A stretch of 64,000 nucleotides of DNA from Lewinellaceae bacterium. Its GTDB lineage: Bacteria; Bacteroidota; Bacteroidia; Chitinophagales; Saprospiraceae. The stretch lies in NCBI GenBank assembly GCA_020636135.1, contig JACJYK010000002.1:62001-126000 (forward strand). The letters run 5' to 3'. The notes below the pieces were generated by a model. It was not told the DNA's origin and did not search any database. It saw nothing but the letters and a program-made list of their open reading frames with translations. The translations under genes were made by a program, and so were the position numbers. This document shows, in pieces, positions 7,951 to 17,436 of this stretch (positions within the stretch are counted from its first letter, which is position 1; every line of letters begins with the position of its first letter).

Positions 7951-10900
7951 ATGCTGGAAAAAATCATTAATTACAGCATCCACCATAAGCTGATTGTTCT
8001 TCTTTTTACGCTGGGTATTATTGGATTTGGCATTTATTCATTGTCCCTGATACCCATCGGAGCGGTACCGGATGTAACCAACAATCAGGTTCAGGTGATC
8101 ACCACTTCCCGTAACCTCTCAACCCAGGATGTCGAAAAATTCCTGACCTACCCGGTAGAGCTGGAAATGGCAAACCTGCCGGGGGTTAAAGAAATCCGGT
8201 CGGTGTCAAAATTCGGGCTGTCCGTGGTGACGATCGTGTTTGAAGATAACATCGGAACCTATCTGCCGCGGCAGTTGATCGCCGAGAAACTCAAGACTGC
8301 CGTTGAAAAAATTCCCAGTGGATTTGGTAGCCCGTTTATGGGTCCGGTGTCCACAGGTCTGGGAGAGATTTACCAGTATGTGCTGGATGTGGATTCTGCC
8401 TATGCCGACCAATACACCATTACAGATTTGCGTACCATCCAGGACTGGATTGTGAAAAGGGCACTCTCCGGTATTCCCGGAGTGGTTGAAGTCAACACCT
8501 GGGGTGGTTATCTGAAGCAATATGAAGTGGCTATTGACCCGGAGCGTTTACGTGCGATGGGGATTTCACTCACTGAAGTTTACGATGCCCTCGAGGCAAA
8601 CAATAATGTAGCCGGTGGCGGTTACATCGAGCGGACCAACGAGAGCTACTTCATCCGCGGAGAAGGGCTGGTCAAATCGCTGGAAGACATCCGTCAGATC
8701 GTGGTTACCAACCGGGAGGGTCTGCCTGTGTTCATCAGAGACCTTGCCACGGTAGGCTTTGGACATGCCACCCGGTTTGGAGCCATCACGGCAAATGGTG
8801 AGGGGGAGAAAGTACTTGGTCAGGTTATGATGCTCAAAGATGCCAACTCCAAAGCGGTGATCGGGCGCGTCAAGGACCGTGTGGTAAAAATTCAGAAATC
8901 ACTACCTCCCGGAGTGCGCATCAATGCCTTTCTGGAGCGAAGTGAACTCATCGGGAAGACGACTCATACGATAGCCGAAAACCTGATCCTGGGGTGTCTG
9001 ATCGTCATCTTTGTCGTGGTCCTGCTGCTGGGAAATCTGCGCTCAGGTCTGGTGGTTGCCTCTCTGATCCCGTTGAGTCTGTTATTTGCGTTATCGTTGA
9101 TGTACTTGTTTGGCGTCGATGCCAACCTGATGAGCCTTGGTGCCATTGACTTTGGGATTATCATAGACGGGGCTGTGATCATCGTTGAATACATCGCCTT
9201 CCGCATAACCCAGGATCGTAAAAAACTGCTGGCTGCCGGTGCCCATGAAAAACAGAACCTGATCGACAAAATAACTTTCCAGGGAGCTACGAAAATGATG
9301 AACTCTGCCGTATTTGGTCAGCTGATCATCATCATCGTATTTATTCCCATTCTTTCATTGGCCAATGTAGAAGGTAAAATGTTCCGTCCAATGGCGTTGG
9401 TGTTCAGTTTTGCTCTGATTGGCGCCATGGTTTTATGCTTCACCTATATTCCGGTCGTTTCATCACTATTTCTGAAACCTTCGGATCCCGATAAAAAGAA
9501 CGTGTCCAATCGACTAATCGGGTTATTGCAGGGTTGGTATACACCCAGCATCATCTGGGCGCTCCGCAACAAAGCTGTGGTTCTCGGCATTGCCATCAGT
9601 TTCATGATCGGGGCATTTTTCCTGTTCTCCCGAATGGGAGGAGAATTTGTACCTACCCTTGATGAAGGTGATTTTGTCATCCAGCCGGTATTAAAAACCG
9701 GTACTTCGCTCAGTAAGACCATAGAGACCATTACCCAGATGGAAAAAGTGATCAAATCTTTTCCGGAGGTCAATCAGGTGGTGACCAGGATTGGTGCGGC
9801 AGAAGTGCCTACCGACCCGATGTCGATGGAAGAAAGCGATGTTATCATTACCCTTAAAGACAAGAGTACCTGGACGACAGCCAGTTCGAAAGATGCCCTG
9901 GCAGATTCATTAAAAGCAGCACTGAGTGTATTGCCCGGCATCGAATACGAGTTCACGCAACCGATCGAGATGCGCTTCAATGAATTGATCACCGGGGTAC
10001 GGGCCGACCTGGCTATAAAAGTATTCGGAGAGGATCTGGACCAATTGTACTCAATCGGGACAAAGATCAAAACCGCCATCGAAAACGTACCGGGCGCCTC
10101 CGACATTACCCTGGAGAAGATTGCAGGATTACCCCAGATGAGCGTGGTCTACGATCGTCAGAAAATCGCGAAATACGGACTCAATGTAGCCGATCTCAAT
10201 AAGGTCATCAGCATGGGGTTTGCCGGACTGCCTGCCGGGACGATCTTTGAAGGCGAAAAACAATTTGATCTGGTCCTACGCTACGATGAGGCTAATCGTA
10301 AGGACATACAAAATATCCGGGATGCCAGCCTAACCTTACCCAATGGACAGCAACACCCGCTGCGCGAATTCGCGCAAATTACCTATACCTCTGGCCCGGC
10401 TAAAATATCCCGGGATAATACCCGTCGGCGGATTGTCGTAGGCGTAAATGTTCGTAACCGGGACCTGGAATCTGTCGTGGAGGATGTCCAGCAAATCATT
10501 GACAAGGAAGTCAAATTACCGGCAGGATATTCCATCGATTACGGCGGCCAGTTTGAAAATTTGCGCAGCGCCAAATCCCGTCTGATGGTTGCTGTGCCAA
10601 TTGCACTGGTGCTCATCTTTATCTTATTGTATTTCGCGTTCAGTTCGGTGCGGGATGCTTTGATGATCTACAGTGCCATTCCGCTGGCGTCAGTGGGAGG
10701 CATCCTGTTACTCTACCTGCGGGGCATGCCTTTCAGCATATCTGCAGGAGTGGGTTTCATTGCCTTATTTGGTATAGCGGTGCTGAATGGTATTGTGCTG
10801 ATAGAGCACTTCAAGGAGTTAAAGGCACACGGGATGAGCAACATCAATCAGCGGATCATCGTCGGAACCAAGGAGCGCCTGCGTCCGGTCCTGCTCACGG

Positions 10901-12270
10901 CAGGGGCGGCAGCGCTCGGCTTTTTGCCGATGGCGATCTCCAATTCCGCCGGTGCGGAGGTCCAGCGACCACTGGCCACGGTGGTCATCGGAGGATTGAT
11001 CTCGGCCACCTTGTTAACCATGATCGTTCTGCCGGTGCTTTACGCCATATTTGATCGCCGGAAGACCCAATCCATCAAGCCGAAAAATATGTTATGGGTT
11101 GGGATATTATTGATCATCGGCACTGCTGGGTTTGGACAGACGCCGGTAAGCCTGGAGCAGGCAATCTCGAAGGCAGAAGCCAATAATGCCGGACTTCAGG
11201 CCACTCAACTGGGCATATTACATGCACAAAAGCTGGTCGGTACTGCTTATAACATCGACAAGACCATGGTTTATTATGGTTACGATATGGCTAATATTGC
11301 TGAAAATGGCAAGCCACTGCATGTTCTTGGACTGAACCAGGTTATGCATTATCCTTCCGTCTACCGGGCACAGCAACAGGTCCTGGAAGCCCAGGTCGGA
11401 TTACAGGAGCGCCAATACGACATTGAAACCAGGGTCATCCGTCGTGCCGTATCTCTGGCCTATAACGATGCCATCTACTGGCAGCAGGTGAGTGATCATT
11501 ATGCTTACCTGGACAGCCTTTATAGCGCTTTTGCTACCGCTGCAGCACGCCGGTATGAAGTCGGTGAAACCAATTACCTGGAAAAAATCACCGCAGAAAC
11601 CAAACAGCAGGACCTGGATCTGCAATGGCGACAAGCTCAATCACAAAACCTGCGTGCCCGGCAAATGCTCCTCCAATGGATCCAGTCCGGCGATTCCCTG
11701 GTCCTAACCGACACATTGCCTCTTCTTCAGCCACAACCCTTTGATGCCTCCGCCCATCCTTCGTTACGGTATTTCCAACAGGCCATGGTTGCCAGTGAGA
11801 AGCGGGTAGAACTGGCCCGGGAGCAGCTGAAACCGGATCTGCATATGGACCTGTTTCAAGGGATCAATGGCGGGCCATCGGCTAGGTCATATCTCGGATT
11901 CACGGCGGGGGTAGGGATTCCATTGTGGCGTAAAGCACAAAAAGCAACCATCGAGGCAGCCGGGATGGAAGGCGATATTTTGGCAAAATCAGCCTATAAT
12001 GAAGAATACAAACTCTCATCAAGATACCTGCAGCTGGCAACCGATCTGCAGCGCTATCAGGAAGGGATGCACTTCTACAACCAGAATGGCCGTATCCTGG
12101 CTGAAGCGCTCATACAAAATGGCAATAAGGCCTTTATGAATGGAGAAATTGACTTCCTTCAGTATGTTCAATTGCTTGAACAAGCCAAACAACTTGAATT
12201 AAACTACCTGGAAAACCGGCATCTCTACAATCAGACCGTGATTGAAATGAATCATTTATTAAACGACTAA
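7951..12270 (+). CDS. czcA: CzcA-type heavy-metal RND pump fused to a TolC/CzcC-like outer-membrane channel
   Basis: A 1439-residue fusion. Residues 1 to ~1040 form a complete heavy-metal-efflux RND transporter. It has an N-terminal membrane helix, two large periplasmic loops, and a fourth-helix motif AIDFGIIIDGAVIIVE, which matches the DFGxxxDGA signature of divalent-cation pumps (Zn, Co, Cd) rather than the CusA copper/silver type. Residues ~1047-1439 are an outer-membrane factor. They begin with an internal signal-peptide-like segment (M1047, a hydrophobic run ending GFGQ), then long coiled-coil helices with the usual TolC-family pattern. The fusion joint is in one continuous frame. With the adaptor encoded 13 nt downstream it would make a complete tripartite exporter. 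Such fusions are known in Bacteroidota. Symbol by analogy; the metal is not proved. Confidence 0.92.
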   Translation: MLEKIINYSIHHKLIVLLFTLGIIGFGIYSLSLIPIGAVPDVTNNQVQVITTSRNLSTQDVEKFLTYPVELEMANLPGVKEIRSVSKFGLSVVTIVFEDNIGTYLPRQLIAEKLKTAVEKIPSGFGSPFMGPVSTGLGEIYQYVLDVDSAYADQYTITDLRTIQDWIVKRALSGIPGVVEVNTWGGYLKQYEVAIDPERLRAMGISLTEVYDALEANNNVAGGGYIERTNESYFIRGEGLVKSLEDIRQIVVTNREGLPVFIRDLATVGFGHATRFGAITANGEGEKVLGQVMMLKDANSKAVIGRVKDRVVKIQKSLPPGVRINAFLERSELIGKTTHTIAENLILGCLIVIFVVVLLLGNLRSGLVVASLIPLSLLFALSLMYLFGVDANLMSLGAIDFGIIIDGAVIIVEYIAFRITQDRKKLLAAGAHEKQNLIDKITFQGATKMMNSAVFGQLIIIIVFIPILSLANVEGKMFRPMALVFSFALIGAMVLCFTYIPVVSSLFLKPSDPDKKNVSNRLIGLLQGWYTPSIIWALRNKAVVLGIAISFMIGAFFLFSRMGGEFVPTLDEGDFVIQPVLKTGTSLSKTIETITQMEKVIKSFPEVNQVVTRIGAAEVPTDPMSMEESDVIITLKDKSTWTTASSKDALADSLKAALSVLPGIEYEFTQPIEMRFNELITGVRADLAIKVFGEDLDQLYSIGTKIKTAIENVPGASDITLEKIAGLPQMSVVYDRQKIAKYGLNVADLNKVISMGFAGLPAGTIFEGEKQFDLVLRYDEANRKDIQNIRDASLTLPNGQQHPLREFAQITYTSGPAKISRDNTRRRIVVGVNVRNRDLESVVEDVQQIIDKEVKLPAGYSIDYGGQFENLRSAKSRLMVAVPIALVLIFILLYFAFSSVRDALMIYSAIPLASVGGILLLYLRGMPFSISAGVGFIALFGIAVLNGIVLIEHFKELKAHGMSNINQRIIVGTKERLRPVLLTAGAAALGFLPMAISNSAGAEVQRPLATVVIGGLISATLLTMIVLPVLYAIFDRRKTQSIKPKNMLWVGILLIIGTAGFGQTPVSLEQAISKAEANNAGLQATQLGILHAQKLVGTAYNIDKTMVYYGYDMANIAENGKPLHVLGLNQVMHYPSVYRAQQQVLEAQVGLQERQYDIETRVIRRAVSLAYNDAIYWQQVSDHYAYLDSLYSAFATAAARRYEVGETNYLEKITAETKQQDLDLQWRQAQSQNLRARQMLLQWIQSGDSLVLTDTLPLLQPQPFDASAHPSLRYFQQAMVASEKRVELAREQLKPDLHMDLFQGINGGPSARSYLGFTAGVGIPLWRKAQKATIEAAGMEGDILAKSAYNEEYKLSSRYLQLATDLQRYQEGMHFYNQNGRILAEALIQNGNKAFMNGEIDFLQYVQLLEQAKQLELNYLENRHLYNQTVIEMNHLLND

Positions 12271-12283
12271 TTGCGACGGCACT

Positions 12284-13441
12284 ATGTATAAATTATTTGT
12301 AGTCCCATTTCTTGTATTCGCTGCGCTTTATGGTATTGGCTGTACCTCCACTCCGGAGAATGCACCAGCCGCTGCGGAGATGACCCAGGAAGGAAACCAG
12401 GAGGAAGATTTCAACATTCACATTAACGCTGATCAGTTCAGTGCAGCTGCCATGAAATTGGGTAAGATGGAGGATCATGCCTTTTCTTCGTCGATCCGTG
12501 CATATGGCACTGTGGATGTGCCTCCCCAGTTCATGGCCAGCGTCAGCATTTATTACGGCGGATACATCCGCAATCTTAACCTGTTGCCCGGCCAATATGT
12601 CCGGAAGGGTCAGTTACTGTTTGTCCTTGAGAATCCGGATTTTATTCAGATGCAGCAGGACTACCTGGAGGCTCAGGGTCAACTGCTATTCCTGAAGGGT
12701 GATTATGAACGGCAAAAGACCCTGGCGAACGAGAACATTGCCTCACAGAAAAATTACCTGAAAGCAGAATCGGATTATCAGGTCACGCTGGCCCGCCATG
12801 AAGCATTGAAGAAAAAGATCGGTTTGCTGGGACTGGATCCGGCTCAGGTTACAGAGAGCAATTTACAGACTTCAGTTCCTGTGATGGCACCAATTGCTGG
12901 TTACATTACCACCATCCATGCCATCCAGGGTGCTTATGTACATCCTGCCGATATTGTCGTGACCATCACCAATACCGAGCATATCCATCTGGAGCTGGAT
13001 GTTTACGAAAAAGATATGTACAAGATCAAAACTGAGCAAGATATCCTGTTCCGTCTTCCGGACAGCAATGGCCCGGACTATGCGGCGGAAGTCCACTTGA
13101 TCGGAAAAGAGGTCGATACGGAGAAAAGAACCATCAGCATCCACGGACATTTGAAGGACGATAAACTATCTACCTTGTTTGTGCCTGGAATGTATGTCGA
13201 AGCGGATATCATTACCGATCAGGTCCCGTGCAGGTCACTGCCGGAAACTGCAGTGGTGAAAGCAGAAGACACGTATTATGTTCTGGTCCAGCAACCTTCC
13301 GGGCAAGGCGATTATAATTTTATGCGATACCGGGTTCAGATTGGTAAAATAGAAGGTGGTTACGCGGAAATCCTTAATGCCGGTGATTTTGACCCGGATG
13401 CAGTCATTTTGATCAATGGAGCATTCAATCTGATCCAATAA
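12284..13441 (+). CDS. czcB: RND efflux periplasmic adaptor lipoprotein (CzcB/CusB-like)
   Basis: A 385-residue membrane-fusion protein that bridges pump and channel. The N-terminal signal has a lipobox (GIGC, cysteine near residue 20), so it should be lipid-anchored. Then come a first half lipoyl/barrel strand set (SVSIYYGGYIRNLNLLPGQY), a helical hairpin with alternating Glu/Lys (about residues 122-180), and the returning barrel strands APIAGYITTIHAIQGAYV, followed by beta-barrel and membrane-proximal domains. It lies 13 nt after the pump-channel fusion and ends the operon. No His/Met-rich metal-binding N-terminus is obvious. Symbol assigned by homology to the Czc/Cus adaptor family only. 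Confidence 0.9.
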   Translation: MYKLFVVPFLVFAALYGIGCTSTPENAPAAAEMTQEGNQEEDFNIHINADQFSAAAMKLGKMEDHAFSSSIRAYGTVDVPPQFMASVSIYYGGYIRNLNLLPGQYVRKGQLLFVLENPDFIQMQQDYLEAQGQLLFLKGDYERQKTLANENIASQKNYLKAESDYQVTLARHEALKKKIGLLGLDPAQVTESNLQTSVPVMAPIAGYITTIHAIQGAYVHPADIVVTITNTEHIHLELDVYEKDMYKIKTEQDILFRLPDSNGPDYAAEVHLIGKEVDTEKRTISIHGHLKDDKLSTLFVPGMYVEADIITDQVPCRSLPETAVVKAEDTYYVLVQQPSGQGDYNFMRYRVQIGKIEGGYAEILNAGDFDPDAVILINGAFNLIQ

Positions 13442-13501
13442 CCAGTCGGAAATTGATAGGTAGTAGTGGCCGATCAACGTATTCCATTTCATGTTAGAAG
13501 G

Positions 13502-13516
13502 CAGGCTTCCGGCCTG
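13502..13516. other. Short hairpin after the efflux operon
   Basis: CAGGC (13502-13506) pairs with GCCTG (13512-13516) around TTCCG. There is no T run on either side, so a terminator role is doubtful. Nothing else is recognisable in 13442-13658. Confidence 0.3.
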
Positions 13517-13658
13517 ACTTGTGATGGGACTTGATAATCATGCGATTGACCTATTCGCGTTTAATATAATTCTGCTATCCGCCTTCATTTGAGGATAGAT
13601 TCCTTAATTTGAGATTGCAATTACTTCATCATTTTGAACCATAAGCAATCCGAAGCGC

Positions 13659-15005
13659 ATGAAACCACATACCAGAAGATCATTTATAAAAACGACGGCA
13701 ACCGGTGGAGTGACTATTCTGGCCGGAGGGATCCTGCCTGGGATGCAGGCTTCCAGTTATCGCCGCATCCTCGGAGCCAATGATCGTATTAACGCGGCCA
13801 TCATGGGCGTCAACTCCCGTGGTACTGCGCTGGCTACCAATTTTGCCCGGCAGGCGGATTGTACCCTCACTCATATTTGTGATGTAGATTCACGAGCTAT
13901 CACTGCCTGTACGGCAGAAGTTATCAAACGTCAGGATTCGACGCCGAAAGGGGAAGGAGACTTCCGACGGGTCCTTGAAAATCCGGACGTCGATGTCATG
14001 ATCATCGCGGCCCCGGATCACTGGCATGCTCCTGCTGCATTGCTTGCCATGCAGGCTGGAAAGAATGTCTACGTCGAGAAACCGTGCAGTCACAATCCGG
14101 CAGAAGGAGAAATGCTGGTAAAGGCAGCTTCGATGTACAAGAAGGTGGTCCAGATGGGTAATCAGCGGCGCTCCTGGCCCAACGTGATGGCCGGGATCAA
14201 AGCACTTCATGATGGTGAGATTGGCAGGCCTTATCTGGGGAAAGGTTGGTATACCAACAACCGGGGACCGATCGGTGTAGGTCAGGAAACCGCTGTACCG
14301 GAATGGCTTAACTGGGAGCTGTGGCAGGGACCTGCACCCCGTAAAGCATTTAAAGACAACTATGTTCACTACAACTGGCACTGGTTCTGGCACTGGGGTA
14401 CCGGCGAGGCGCTGAATAACGGTACCCACATGATCGATTTGCTGCGTTGGGGATTTCAGGTCGAATTTCCGGTACGTGTCAGTTCCAACGGAGGGCGGTT
14501 CCGCTACCAGGATGACTGGCAGACACCCGATACCCAGATCATCTCACTGGATTTTCCGGAAGGCCTTACCATGACCTGGGAAGGGCGCAGTTGCAATGGC
14601 AAATTTGTGGAAGGCAGCTCAGTCGGGGTTCAATTCTATGCGGAAGGTGGCACACTGCTTATCCCAGGTGGCAACAGTTATACATTGTTTGACCTGGACA
14701 ATAATATCATCCGGGAAGTAAAAGACACAGGTTCCATCAATCCTCTCGATAAAGCCAATCCGGCAGAACAACTGGATGCATTGCACATCCGTAATTTCTT
14801 CGATGCTATCCGTGACGGGAAACAGCTGGCTTCCGATATCGACTCCGGCCATAAAAGCACTTTACTGGTCCAGCTGGGAAATATCGCACAGCGGGTGGGA
14901 CATTCCCTGGACATCGATCCGGCATCCGGCCGGATCCTGAACAGTCCGGAGGCGATGCAGTACTGGTCTCGGGAATACGAACCCGGATGGGAAATGAAGG
15001 TTTAG
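13659..15005 (+). CDS. Gfo/Idh/MocA-family oxidoreductase with Tat signal
   Basis: A 448-residue NAD(P)-dependent dehydrogenase of the Gfo/Idh/MocA family. The N-terminus has a twin-arginine signal (TRRSFIKTTATGG followed by a hydrophobic run), so the folded, cofactor-loaded enzyme is presumably exported. The Rossmann part includes INAAIMGVNSRGTA, the IIAAPDHWH strand and the EKPCSHNP motif, whose lysine is catalytic in this family. The C-terminal half is the alpha/beta substrate domain rich in Trp (HYNWHWFWHWGTGE). Many Bacteroidota proteins of this type act on sugars or sugar alcohols, but the substrate cannot be read. It is followed 83 bp later by a PEP-mutase-like gene. Confidence 0.88.
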   Translation: MKPHTRRSFIKTTATGGVTILAGGILPGMQASSYRRILGANDRINAAIMGVNSRGTALATNFARQADCTLTHICDVDSRAITACTAEVIKRQDSTPKGEGDFRRVLENPDVDVMIIAAPDHWHAPAALLAMQAGKNVYVEKPCSHNPAEGEMLVKAASMYKKVVQMGNQRRSWPNVMAGIKALHDGEIGRPYLGKGWYTNNRGPIGVGQETAVPEWLNWELWQGPAPRKAFKDNYVHYNWHWFWHWGTGEALNNGTHMIDLLRWGFQVEFPVRVSSNGGRFRYQDDWQTPDTQIISLDFPEGLTMTWEGRSCNGKFVEGSSVGVQFYAEGGTLLIPGGNSYTLFDLDNNIIREVKDTGSINPLDKANPAEQLDALHIRNFFDAIRDGKQLASDIDSGHKSTLLVQLGNIAQRVGHSLDIDPASGRILNSPEAMQYWSREYEPGWEMKV

Positions 15006-15032
15006 CCTCATTTCGGAAAAAAGTTTTCGGGA

Positions 15033-15065
15033 ACCAGTGACTACACAGCACACCTGGTGTTTTTT
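15033..15065 (+). terminator. Possible terminator of the first Gfo/Idh gene
   Basis: ACCAG (15033-15037) can pair with CTGGT (15054-15058), followed by GTTTTTT. The stem is short and the loop long (16 nt), so this is a weak call. Confidence 0.35.
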
Positions 15066-15088
15066 CAATAGACCAGCTGCGAAGAAAA

Positions 15089-15952
15089 ATGGTTTCCAAT
15101 AGTCAAAAAGAAAAAGCCGAACAGTTCTTGAAATGGCACCATGATGAGCACATTTTGGTGTTGCTTAACTCCTGGGACATAGCAAGTTCTAAAGTAGTGG
15201 AAGGTTGCGGTTATAAAGCGATCGCAACAACCAGCATGGGGATTGCCGCCTCACTGGGCTATCCGGATTGCCAGATCATTTCGCTACCGGAAATGCTCGG
15301 GGTGATCCGGGGTATTGTTCATGCCGTTAAGGTTCCTGTGTCCGTTGATATCGAAGCAGGCTATGGAAATAATTTGCGTGAAATCCTTGAGTCGGTCAAA
15401 AAATTCATCGATACCGGGATCGTTGGAATCAACCTGGAAGACAGCCTGGATCTTAGCCCTGTTTTGATCGATACCCAGGAATTTTGTGAGCGTATCTCTG
15501 CCATCCGGGAGCTATCGGATTCACTGGGATTCCATCTGGTCATCAATGCCAGAACCGACTCCTTTTATACATCTTCAGGTACCATGAAAGAAAAACTGGC
15601 GGAATCGATAAAGCGCGGCAATAAATACCGGGAAGCCGGTGCCGACTGCATCTTTGTCCAACCTGTTTGGGAAAAAGATACCATTGCTACCCTAGTGCGG
15701 GAGATTAATGCCCCTGTCAATATTCTTGCCAACCCATCCATCGGGGCCGCATTACCTCCTGTTGTGCGGGAATTGCAGGATTTGGGTGTCGCTCGTTTAA
15801 GTTTAGGATCGAGTCTGATGAAAGCGGTCCTGGCACTGATTAAAAAAGTCGCAGACGAACTATCAGGGCAGGGTTCTTACCATCAATTGATGGATACGCT
15901 TACGCCATCCTCCGATGCGGTCATGGCATATAAATTGGCGATTGGCGATTAA
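15089..15952 (+). CDS. Isocitrate lyase/PEP-mutase superfamily protein
   Basis: A 287-residue TIM-barrel protein of the isocitrate lyase/phosphoenolpyruvate mutase family. Conserved features are LNSWDIASS at the N-terminus, the metal-binding DIEAGYGN loop (residues 87-94), VGINLEDS and NARTDSF. The flexible KKCGH-type catalytic loop of true isocitrate lyases is not seen after the LEDS strand, so the enzyme is more likely an oxaloacetate decarboxylase/hydrolase-like or C-P lyase-type member. The last codons come from two ATTGGCG heptamers. The gene is convergent with the acyl-CoA ligase gene and overlaps it by 4 bp at the stops. It is cytoplasmic, with no partner genes that fix its substrate. 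Confidence 0.82.
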   Translation: MVSNSQKEKAEQFLKWHHDEHILVLLNSWDIASSKVVEGCGYKAIATTSMGIAASLGYPDCQIISLPEMLGVIRGIVHAVKVPVSVDIEAGYGNNLREILESVKKFIDTGIVGINLEDSLDLSPVLIDTQEFCERISAIRELSDSLGFHLVINARTDSFYTSSGTMKEKLAESIKRGNKYREAGADCIFVQPVWEKDTIATLVREINAPVNILANPSIGAALPPVVRELQDLGVARLSLGSSLMKAVLALIKKVADELSGQGSYHQLMDTLTPSSDAVMAYKLAIGD

Positions 15953-15954
15953 TA
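15934..15954. repeat. 7-bp repeat forming the 3' end of a gene
   Basis: ATTGGCG at 15934-15940 and 15941-15947 is followed by ATTAATA. The copies encode the last residues (LAIGD) and include the stop codon of the PEP-mutase-like gene. The overlap with the convergent acyl-CoA ligase stop falls in the same stretch. Confidence 0.6.
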
Positions 15955-17436
15955 TTCCAGCAGTTTTTTACGATCCACTTTTCCGGCATCATTCAGCGGA
16001 AGGACATCGATAAATCGAAATTCTTTGGGGATTTTGAACCTCGCAAGATTGGCTCTGCAAAACTCCAGCAGGACGCCGGCATCGGGTGTGGCCCCGGCTT
16101 GTGGTACGATGAACGCAATCCCGGATTCACCCCATTTGGGGTCGGGTACACGGATCACGGCCGCATCAGCTACGTCCTGATGATGGCGCAGTAAGCGTTC
16201 TGTTTCCGCCGGATACACATTTTCACCGCCGGAAATGTACATGTTCTTGATCCGGTCTACCACATAGAGATCGCCCTCATCATCCTGCCGAACCAGGTCT
16301 CCGGTACGCAGCCAGTCACCAGAGATGGCCTGCTGGAATGCCTCGGGCTGTTCCCAATATCCCGGGGTCACCACGGGACCCCTGATCCATAATTCTCCGG
16401 TATCACCCACTGGTACCTCCTGCCCGGACTCTCCGCTGATACGTATTTGAACGTAAAAGTTAGGCTTGCCAATGGATCCGGCTTTACGCAGTGCATCCAG
16501 GTGATGCAATGATGTGAGATTGGGCCCGGCCTCGGTCATGCCGTAGCCCTGCCGTACCAGCACCTGATGGTCGTGCCAGCGCTCGATCAGGGGGATGGGC
16601 ATCGGTTCTCCGCCTACGATGAGGTATAACAGGGAAGTCAGATCAGTAGCGTCAAATGCCGGTACATCCGCCATCATACGCAGCATGGTCGGAACGCCCA
16701 TAAACAGGGTGATCCTTTCTTCTTCGAGCCAGGTGAGGGTTGAGGCGGCATCAAATCTCCGGGATAAACACACCATACCCCCGTGATGGAGTACGGGAGT
16801 TACGAGGACATTCCATCCGCCAGTATGGAATAAAGGCATCACATTAAGGATCCGGCTTTCTGCATTGACAGTCAATGCCAGGGAGGTATTGATGCTGTTC
16901 CACAACAACATGCGCTGGGTGTAGAGAACGCCCTTGGGCAGCCCGGTGGTGCCGGAGGTATACAAAATAAAAAGAGGGTCGTCATCTCCGGCAGGGACAA
17001 TATGCGTCAATGCGGACTCGCCGGCTACCTGCAGGATTGTCATGAGGTCTTCGGGATCTATTACCCCTTCCAGATATTTGTCCTGAAGCAACGATATCCA
17101 CTGTTTCCCGGCTACAATAACCTGTGGTCTGGTCAGGTCCAGGATCTTATGGATTTCTGCCGGAGCCAGCCGGTAATTCAAAGGTACCAGGATCAAACCG
17201 GACTTTTGTGCGGCGCCAAAGAAGATGAGGTGTTCTATGGAGTTCTCGGCCAGGATAGCTACACGATCGCCCCGTTGACAGCTATACTTTGTAAATAGCA
17301 ACGCTACCAGCCGGTTACAGCACACATTGAGTTCTCCATAGGTCAAGGTGACCCCCGATTCCATTTGCTTTGCAGCGATCCGTTGCGGGGTCCGGAATGC
17401 CCAGTTTCCGATCCAGTCTGAAGGTGATGATTTCAT
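15949..17436 (-). CDS. AMP-dependent acyl-CoA synthetase/ligase
   Basis: A 495-residue ANL-superfamily ligase that activates a carboxylic acid as acyl-AMP and then acyl-CoA. The AMP-binding P-loop-like motif LYTSGTTGLPKGV, the QGYGMTEAG motif, the TGDL hinge and GGENVYPAETE are all present. The lysine near the C-terminus (NDAGKVDRKKLL) is the adenylation catalytic lysine. The size and layout fit medium/long-chain fatty acid CoA ligases. The ATG overlaps the stop of the upstream alpha/beta hydrolase by 4 bp (ATGA), so the two are translationally coupled. They sit next to the PHA synthase genes but beyond a strong terminator, so a role in supplying monomers is only a suggestion. Confidence 0.9.
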   Translation of the reverse strand: MKSSPSDWIGNWAFRTPQRIAAKQMESGVTLTYGELNVCCNRLVALLFTKYSCQRGDRVAILAENSIEHLIFFGAAQKSGLILVPLNYRLAPAEIHKILDLTRPQVIVAGKQWISLLQDKYLEGVIDPEDLMTILQVAGESALTHIVPAGDDDPLFILYTSGTTGLPKGVLYTQRMLLWNSINTSLALTVNAESRILNVMPLFHTGGWNVLVTPVLHHGGMVCLSRRFDAASTLTWLEEERITLFMGVPTMLRMMADVPAFDATDLTSLLYLIVGGEPMPIPLIERWHDHQVLVRQGYGMTEAGPNLTSLHHLDALRKAGSIGKPNFYVQIRISGESGQEVPVGDTGELWIRGPVVTPGYWEQPEAFQQAISGDWLRTGDLVRQDDEGDLYVVDRIKNMYISGGENVYPAETERLLRHHQDVADAAVIRVPDPKWGESGIAFIVPQAGATPDAGVLLEFCRANLARFKIPKEFRFIDVLPLNDAGKVDRKKLLEY

